A stretch of DNA of 64,000 nt, taken from Actinoplanes campanulatus (GTDB lineage: Bacteria > Actinomycetota > Actinomycetes > Mycobacteriales > Micromonosporaceae). The stretch covers positions 124,001 to 188,000 of the forward strand of contig NZ_BMPW01000009.1 of NCBI RefSeq assembly GCF_014647795.1, written 5' to 3'. The position numbers and the translations under genes were made by a program. The notes below the pieces were generated by a model. That model was not told the DNA's origin and did no database searches. It saw nothing but the letters and a program-made list of their open reading frames with translations. Shown here piece by piece: positions 59,452-64,000 of the stretch (the stretch's first letter is position 1; each line of letters starts with the position of its first letter).

Positions 59452-59521
59452 CGCAGGCGGGCGTGGCGCCCAGCCACCCCTCATAAGGGAGGATCGCCCG
59501 GTTCGACTCCGGGGCCTGCGA
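59452..59521 (+). tRNA. Compact tRNA-like element, CAT anticodon
   Basis: A 70-base cloverleaf: perfect acceptor CGCAGGC/GCCTGCG, T-stem CCCGG/CCGGG with loop TTCGACT, and anticodon loop CTCATAA (anticodon CAT) on a stem CACCC/GGGAG with one A-A mismatch. The D-arm is shortened (GGGC-GTGGC-GCCC), leaving too little room for a normal D-loop. Discriminator A. It may be a minor tRNA, a degraded tRNA-Met/Ile2, or a tRNA mimic. It lies between the divergent NUDIX start and the MFS gene end. Confidence 0.6.
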
Positions 59522-59533
59522 CCACCTCCGGCA

Positions 59534-61174
59534 TCAGCCGAGCAGGTTGCTGTCACCGCTGGACGGCCGCGGGTCGGGCAGGCGGGTCATCCGCAACGCG
59601 TTGAGCAGCCCGAGCAGCGCGGCCAGCAGCGGGATGATCAGCGCCGTCTGGAGCGCGACCGGCCGGGCCTCGGTGTTGATCCGGATGATCTCGTCGTGCA
59701 CCTCCGGCGATCTGCCCTCCAGCAGGGTGTCCAGGTGCTCGTTCGTCATCACCTCGGCGTTCTGCTCCAGGGCGTGGGCCACCTCCTGCTTCTCGCCCGG
59801 GTCGAGCACGGTGCTGCGGTCGGCCAGCGTGGTGAACGACAGGCTGAGCGTGGCCAGCATGATCGCACCGGCGAAGGCGAGCCCGAACGACAGGCCGAAC
59901 GACCCGCCCGCCGAGTTGACCGCGGCCGCCTCGCTGACCCGCTCCTCCTCGACGGGCGACAGCGTGTAGTTGTTGAGCTGCGACACCAGCAGGCCGAGCC
60001 CGGCGCCGGCGACCGCCAGCGGGATCAGCAGCTGCCAGCCGAAACCGGCCAGCGGCACCAGCGGGATGAGCGCCGCCGTGCCGAGGCTGAGCAGCAGGAA
60101 TCCGGTCCGGATGATGACCGCGGGGCGGCGTTTTCCGGCCCGGCGCCCGGCCAGCAGCGCGACCGCGAACATGGTCAGCGACAGCGGCGCCAGCGACAGG
60201 CCGGCCTGGAGCGCGTTGTACTCGAGAACCATCTGGAGGTAGATCGGCAGCGCGATCATGATGCCGCCCAGCGTGATCTGCTGGAGCAACTGCCCGGTGA
60301 TCCCGGCCCGGAACAGGCCGGAGTCGAACAGGGCCGGGTCCAGCAGCGCGGGCCGGTTCGCCCGCTTGCGCCGCACCAGCCAGTAGGCGAGACCCGCCAG
60401 CGCCACCAGACCGAGGCCGATCAGCGCGAACACCCGGTCGCCGCCCTCCTGCCAGACCAGGATGCCGAGCACCACACCACCCATGCCGACGACCGACAGC
60501 ACCGCGCCGACCAGGTCGATCTGCCGGGGCCCGGTGTACTCGACGTTCTGGATCAGGCCGATGCCGGACAGCACCACCGCGATGATCACGGCCTCCAGTG
60601 CGAACCCGACCCGCCAGGACAGGAACGTGGTGATGAAACCGCCGAGCAACGGTCCCACCGCGGCGGCGATCGCGGCCGCGGCGCCGACCATGGCGTACAC
60701 CTTGGTCTGGGCTCTGCCCTCGAAGTTGCCGTGGATGAGCGACTGCATGGCCGGCAGCAGCAGGGACGCGCCGATGCCGCCGATCAGCGCCCAGCAGACC
60801 ACGATCGGGGCCAGACTGTGCGAGACGGTCATCGCCAGCGCGCCGACCGCGTAGCCGAGCAGACCCAGCACGTACGCCCGTTTGCGCCCGATCAGGTCGC
60901 CGACCTTGCCGCCGATCAGGATGAACGCGGCCGACACCAGCGCCTCCAGGGCGATGGCCGACTGCACCCGGCTCGCCGTGGTGTCCAGGTCCCGGACCAC
61001 CGCCGAGATCGAGACGTTCATCAGCGAGGTGTCCACGACCAGGACGAACATCGCCATGGAGAGCAGGATCGCCAGTCGGTTGGGACGGCCCACCGCCGTC
61101 TCCGCATCTCGTGCCATGACGAGAGCCTGGTCGGGGGCCGGCGCCACGACATCCCCCCGTGCGGATGAGATCAT
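59534..61174 (-). CDS. MFS multidrug efflux transporter, DHA2 (14-helix) family
   Basis: This 546-residue major facilitator has about 14 helices: motif A-like GGKVGDLIGRKRAYVLG near 87-103, motif C-like region WALIGGIGASLLLPAMQSL near 130, and a large loop near 460-510. DHA2 pumps use proton force to export drugs. It starts 18 bases after the EF-G-like gene, so the two are cotranscribed, suggesting a joint antibiotic resistance role (target protection plus efflux). No ribosome site is seen at ATG 61174; an in-frame ATG at 61117 is an alternative. Confidence 0.9.
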   Translation of the reverse strand: MISSARGDVVAPAPDQALVMARDAETAVGRPNRLAILLSMAMFVLVVDTSLMNVSISAVVRDLDTTASRVQSAIALEALVSAAFILIGGKVGDLIGRKRAYVLGLLGYAVGALAMTVSHSLAPIVVCWALIGGIGASLLLPAMQSLIHGNFEGRAQTKVYAMVGAAAAIAAAVGPLLGGFITTFLSWRVGFALEAVIIAVVLSGIGLIQNVEYTGPRQIDLVGAVLSVVGMGGVVLGILVWQEGGDRVFALIGLGLVALAGLAYWLVRRKRANRPALLDPALFDSGLFRAGITGQLLQQITLGGIMIALPIYLQMVLEYNALQAGLSLAPLSLTMFAVALLAGRRAGKRRPAVIIRTGFLLLSLGTAALIPLVPLAGFGWQLLIPLAVAGAGLGLLVSQLNNYTLSPVEEERVSEAAAVNSAGGSFGLSFGLAFAGAIMLATLSLSFTTLADRSTVLDPGEKQEVAHALEQNAEVMTNEHLDTLLEGRSPEVHDEIIRINTEARPVALQTALIIPLLAALLGLLNALRMTRLPDPRPSSGDSNLLG

Positions 61175-61192
61175 CGTGGCGCCGACCGTTCG

Positions 61193-63052
61193 CTATGCCG
61201 CCGGACGGTAGCCGGCCGGACGGCTGGTGAACGTGCCGCGACCGTGCGTGCGGCTGCGCAGCCGGGTCGCGTACCCGAACAGTTCGGACAGCGGAACCGT
61301 CGCGGTCACCGTCCGTACCGTCGAATCGGTCACCTGAGCGCGGCGCGCGGCAAGATCGCCGAGCACCGCGCCGAGCGCGTCCGAGGGCGCGCTCACGGTG
61401 ACCTCCGCGACCGGCTCGAGCAGCGTCAGCGTGCAGGCGCGCAGCGCCGCGCGCAGGCCGAACCGGCCGGCCGCGCGGAACGCCATCTCCGACGAGTCCT
61501 TCGGATGCGTCTGGCCGTCGGTGAGTGTGACCCGCAGCCCGACCACCGGATGGCCGCCGAGCGGACCGTCGGCGAGCGCCTCCCGGCAGCCCGCCTCGAC
61601 CGCCCGGATGTACTCGGCCGGCACCCGCCCACCGGTCACCGTGGACGCGAACACGAAACCCGTGCCCGGTTCCGGCGTCACGTCCAGGACGACGTGCGCG
61701 AACTGGCCCGCGCCACCGTCCTGTTTGACGTGCCGGTAGAGCATGCCGGTGACGCCGCCGGTCACCGCCTCCCGGTAGGAGACGCGCGGCCGGCCCACGG
61801 TCAGCTCAAGGCCCGTGGTCTGCCGCACCTTCTCCACGGCCACCTCCAGATGCAGCTCACCGAGACCGGACAGCAGGGTCTGCCCGGTCTCCGGGTCGGT
61901 GCGCACGGCCAGCGACGGATCCTCGCCGGTCAGCGCGGCCAGCGCCGCCGGCAGCTTCAGCGCGCCCTCCCGGGTACGCGCCTCGACCGCCACCGACACC
62001 AGCGGCTCAGCCGTGCGCGGCGCCTCCAGCAGCACCGGCCGCTGCCGGCTGGACAGCGTCGTACCGGTCCGGGCCGCCTTCACCCCGGCCACCGCCACGA
62101 TGTCGCCGGCCACCGCACGGTCGATGTCGGTGTGCCGGTCGGCCTGCACCCGCAGGATGCGGGCGATCCGTTCGGTACGCCCGGCGCCCGCGTCCCACAC
62201 GGTGTCCCCCTTCGTGATCGTGCCGTCGTAGACGCGCAGGTAGGTGAGCCGTTCCCGTCGCTTGAAGACCAGCGCGACCAGGTCCTTCGCCGGGTCGCCG
62301 GCGGGCGCCGGCAGGTAGTCGACCACCGCGTCGAGCAGTGGTTCCACACCCTTGTCCCGGTAGGCGGAGCCGCAGAGTACGACGACGGCTTGTCCGGTTT
62401 TCGTCAATTCGCGAAGCGCCTTTTTCAGCGTTGTATCCGATATATCGCCTAATTCCTCCAGTGCTTCGGGATGCAGTTCGGCCACCGCCTCCTCCAGCCT
62501 TCTCCGCGCGTCCCTCGCCTGAGGTGGGGGGTCGTTGACCAGGTCGATCACGCCGGAGAAGTCGCCCTCCCGGCCGATCGGCAGCTGCACCACCAGCGGC
62601 GTGACCTCCAGCCGGTCGCGGATCGAGGCCACGGCCGCGTCCAGGTCGGCCCCGGGGCGGTCCAGCTTGTTGACGAAGGCGATCCGGGGTACGCCGTACC
62701 GGTCGGCGGTCCGCCAGACGCTCTCGCTCTGCGGCTCCACCCCGGCGACGCCGTCGAAGACGGCGATCGCGCCGTCCAGCACCCGCAGCGACCGCTCCAC
62801 CTCGTCGGCGAAGTCGACGTGCCCCGGCGTGTCGATCAGGTTGAGCCGGTGGCCGGCCCAGTCGCAGCTGACCGCCGCCGCGAAGATGGTGATGCCACGG
62901 TCGCGCTCCTGGGGATCGAAGTCGGTGACGGTGTCGCCGTCGTGCACCTCGCCGGTGCGGTGGGTCATGCCGGTCGCGAAGAGGATCCGCTCGGTGAGCG
63001 TGGTCTTGCCGGCGTCGACGTGCGCAAGGATGCCGATGTTACGGACATGCAT
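61193..63052 (-). CDS. EF-G-like translational GTPase (possible ribosomal protection protein)
   Basis: This 619-residue translational GTPase is shorter than EF-G (about 700) and close in size to TetM-type protection proteins. G motifs are AHVDAGKTT near 10, RGIT near 54, DTPGH near 75, NKLD near 129 and SAY near 219. Domains II-V follow, ending [22 protein letters not shown], which is EF-G-like. The N-terminus [21 protein letters not shown] begins as in TetM (quoted from the family-typical start). It is probably a paralogue that frees ribosomes from an antibiotic or stalled state. No ribosome site precedes ATG 63052, but a 35-codon ORF with a good site lies just upstream. Confidence 0.88.
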   Translation of the reverse strand: MHVRNIGILAHVDAGKTTLTERILFATGMTHRTGEVHDGDTVTDFDPQERDRGITIFAAAVSCDWAGHRLNLIDTPGHVDFADEVERSLRVLDGAIAVFDGVAGVEPQSESVWRTADRYGVPRIAFVNKLDRPGADLDAAVASIRDRLEVTPLVVQLPIGREGDFSGVIDLVNDPPPQARDARRRLEEAVAELHPEALEELGDISDTTLKKALRELTKTGQAVVVLCGSAYRDKGVEPLLDAVVDYLPAPAGDPAKDLVALVFKRRERLTYLRVYDGTITKGDTVWDAGAGRTERIARILRVQADRHTDIDRAVAGDIVAVAGVKAARTGTTLSSRQRPVLLEAPRTAEPLVSVAVEARTREGALKLPAALAALTGEDPSLAVRTDPETGQTLLSGLGELHLEVAVEKVRQTTGLELTVGRPRVSYREAVTGGVTGMLYRHVKQDGGAGQFAHVVLDVTPEPGTGFVFASTVTGGRVPAEYIRAVEAGCREALADGPLGGHPVVGLRVTLTDGQTHPKDSSEMAFRAAGRFGLRAALRACTLTLLEPVAEVTVSAPSDALGAVLGDLAARRAQVTDSTVRTVTATVPLSELFGYATRLRSRTHGRGTFTSRPAGYRPAA

Positions 63053-63097
63053 GAGGAATCGGTCTTTCGAGTCTGATCGGAAGGCGGACTGCGCCGT

Positions 63098-63205
63098 TTA
63101 CAGGCAGAGACCAGCCCCGGTGGCGCAGCCGGAGCCGGCCGCACCAGACACGAGAATCAGCTCGAAACGCGACACGGGGATGACGACGGCGGTGCGGTAG
63201 CGCAT
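63098..63205 (-). CDS. 35-codon upstream ORF, probable regulatory leader peptide
   Basis: The ORF starts at ATG 63205 with GGGGAGGAG 8 bases upstream and ends with TAA at 63098, 45 bases before the EF-G-like start. The peptide begins MRYRTAVVIPVSRFELILV and ends SGCATGAGLCL, with a hydrophobic middle and a Gly/Cys-rich tail. A leader peptide whose translation controls a ribosome-protection or efflux gene is the best reading, since the downstream start lacks its own site. Alternatives are a small secreted or modified peptide, but no modifying enzyme is nearby. Confidence 0.7.
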   Translation of the reverse strand: MRYRTAVVIPVSRFELILVSGAAGSGCATGAGLCL

Positions 63206-63299
63206 GGCCGGGTCTCCTCCCCGATCGCGGTGATGGCGCCACGTTACGGAAGATCCGCCAGGGATGTCGACTCATTAATGTGGGGGGATCATCGTCCTG

Positions 63300-63890
63300 G
63301 TGCTGGCGTTCATGGCGGCGGTCCGCGTGTGGAACCGCCGCGGTCCGGCGCGGGCCCAGCCCTTCACCGGGCCGCTCGCCGCGGCCACGCTGGTCCTTCT
63401 CTCCGGGCTCACTCCCGCCGAGGCGGGTCTCACCCTCGCTGCCGGTCGGGGGTACGGGGTGAGCGCGGCCCTGCTCGTCGCGGCCGGCTACGGGGTGGCC
63501 CTCGCGATCCCGGCCGCGCGCCGGGCGCTGGCCGAACCGTACTTCCCGCACCCGGTCCGCAGCGCCCTCCTCGGCGTGCCGCTGAGCACGGTGATCTTCG
63601 AGGAGGTGGCGTTCCGTGGCGTGCTGTTCACGCTGGTCGAACAGGCCCACGGACTCACCTGGGCGGTGGCCGTGACCTCGGTGCTCTTCGGGCTCTGGCA
63701 TCTTCCGGACACCCGGGAAGTGGCGTTCACCACCCTGGCGGGCGTCGTTCTCAGCTTTCTCCGGCTGCTCAGCGGCGGACTTCTGGCCCCGATCGTGCTC
63801 CATTGGACCGCCAATGGCCTGGGAATACTCGCCTCAGCATGGGTGCGCCGATCTGGGCAACCGGATATCTGCGAGCGCGACGAAACCTGA
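63300..63890 (+). CDS. CPBP-family intramembrane metalloprotease (CAAX-like)
   Basis: This 196-residue membrane protein has six or so helices and the Abi/CPBP motifs: EEVAFRG near 102 (catalytic Glu pair and Arg), FGLWH near 130 (His), and HWTANG near 167 (His). Family members cleave prenylated or membrane substrates or serve in bacteriocin immunity. The frame is blocked by TAA just before 63279, so GTG 63300 (after GGGGGG) is the likely start. It is divergent from the leader peptide ORF. Confidence 0.88.
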   Translation: MLAFMAAVRVWNRRGPARAQPFTGPLAAATLVLLSGLTPAEAGLTLAAGRGYGVSAALLVAAGYGVALAIPAARRALAEPYFPHPVRSALLGVPLSTVIFEEVAFRGVLFTLVEQAHGLTWAVAVTSVLFGLWHLPDTREVAFTTLAGVVLSFLRLLSGGLLAPIVLHWTANGLGILASAWVRRSGQPDICERDET

Positions 63891-63948
63891 GAACCCTGTC
63901 GTACCCCACCGCTACGCTCCGGAATGCCGCCCAACCTGTGGAGATGTT

Positions 63949-64000
63949 GTGAGCAGTCAATCCGCGGCGGCGCCGGCGAAACTCGACGGTGCCGTCCTCA
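63949..64000 (+). CDS. Start of a gene cut by the window edge
   Basis: GTG 63949 has GGAG 5 bases upstream and opens a frame SSQSAAAPAKLDGAVL that runs off the end of the window. The 17 visible residues do not allow assignment. Confidence 0.55.
   Translation, partial: MSSQSAAAPAKLDGAVL

Noticed and set aside
63098-63205. Ribosomally made modified peptide (lanthipeptide-like) precursor
   Set aside because: The Gly/Cys/Thr-rich end is suggestive, but there is no modification, protease or dedicated export gene beside it, and its place before a GTPase gene lacking a ribosome site fits a regulatory leader better.

Overview
The window is about 72-75% G+C chromosomal DNA from a mycelial actinomycete. 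Frequent GTG starts, ATGA/GTGA start-stop overlaps, LuxR-type two-component pairs, a SARP-type regulator and DUF4097, PPOX and LLM/F420 proteins all fit this, and Actinoplanes or a related Micromonosporaceae genus is the best guess. There is no rRNA, insertion sequence, CRISPR array or phage integrase. Genus and orthology calls rest on remembered sequence families and not on a database search.

Region 1 (0-5.4 kb) is accessory. It holds a secreted repeat protein, an ABC exporter, a protein with a pentapeptide repeat tract, and an unusually A+T-rich orphan gene. Region 2 (5.4-9.5 kb) and region 4 (18.4-36.3 kb) belong together and form part of a steroid (cholesterol-type) degradation locus. Counterparts of Mycobacterium tuberculosis Rv3531c-Rv3530c-Rv3529c, FadE28/FadE29-like acyl-CoA dehydrogenases, FadA6, IpdC, IpdB, IpdA, EchA20, Rv3549c- and Rv3548c-like dehydrogenases, a FabG3-like hydroxysteroid dehydrogenase, Rv3520c-like F420 enzymes and the repressor KstR2 are all recognisable. 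Five sites match the KstR motif TnnAACnnGTTnnA, and two or three match or nearly match the KstR2 motif AnCAAGnnCTTGnT. KstR itself, KshA, KstD, Hsa enzymes and FadD3 are not in the window, so the rest of the pathway must lie elsewhere.

Region 3 (9.5-18.4 kb) carries an AraC/GyrI regulator, an HAD-like protein, an FtsX-type ABC transporter with a divergent two-component system, a MarR-like regulator beside a broken DUF4097 gene, and a gene-poor stretch with two strong hairpins. Region 5 (36.3-57.4 kb) holds a quinone-oxidoreductase-like enzyme, a second two-component system, a large NACHT STAND ATPase (candidate immunity protein), a secreted pectate lyase, a lipoprotein, a KtrB/KtrA potassium system, a SARP/BTAD regulator next to a DrrAB-type exporter, a dicarboxylate transporter, a glucose-6-phosphate dehydrogenase, and a methyltransferase/TetR pair sharing a large palindrome.

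Region 6 (57.4-64 kb) is the most unusual. A tiny 18-codon ORF with a strong intrinsic terminator precedes six tightly packed tRNA genes. Two of these have leucine anticodons but short class I variable loops, and one is a divergent serine-type tRNA. A seventh, compact tRNA-like element with a CAT anticodon follows 1.3 kb later. Next comes an EF-G/ribosomal-protection-like GTPase with an MFS efflux gene, preceded by a well-formed 35-codon upstream ORF while the GTPase start has no visible ribosome binding site. That arrangement resembles translational attenuation of antibiotic resistance. A CPBP protease and the first codons of another gene close the window.
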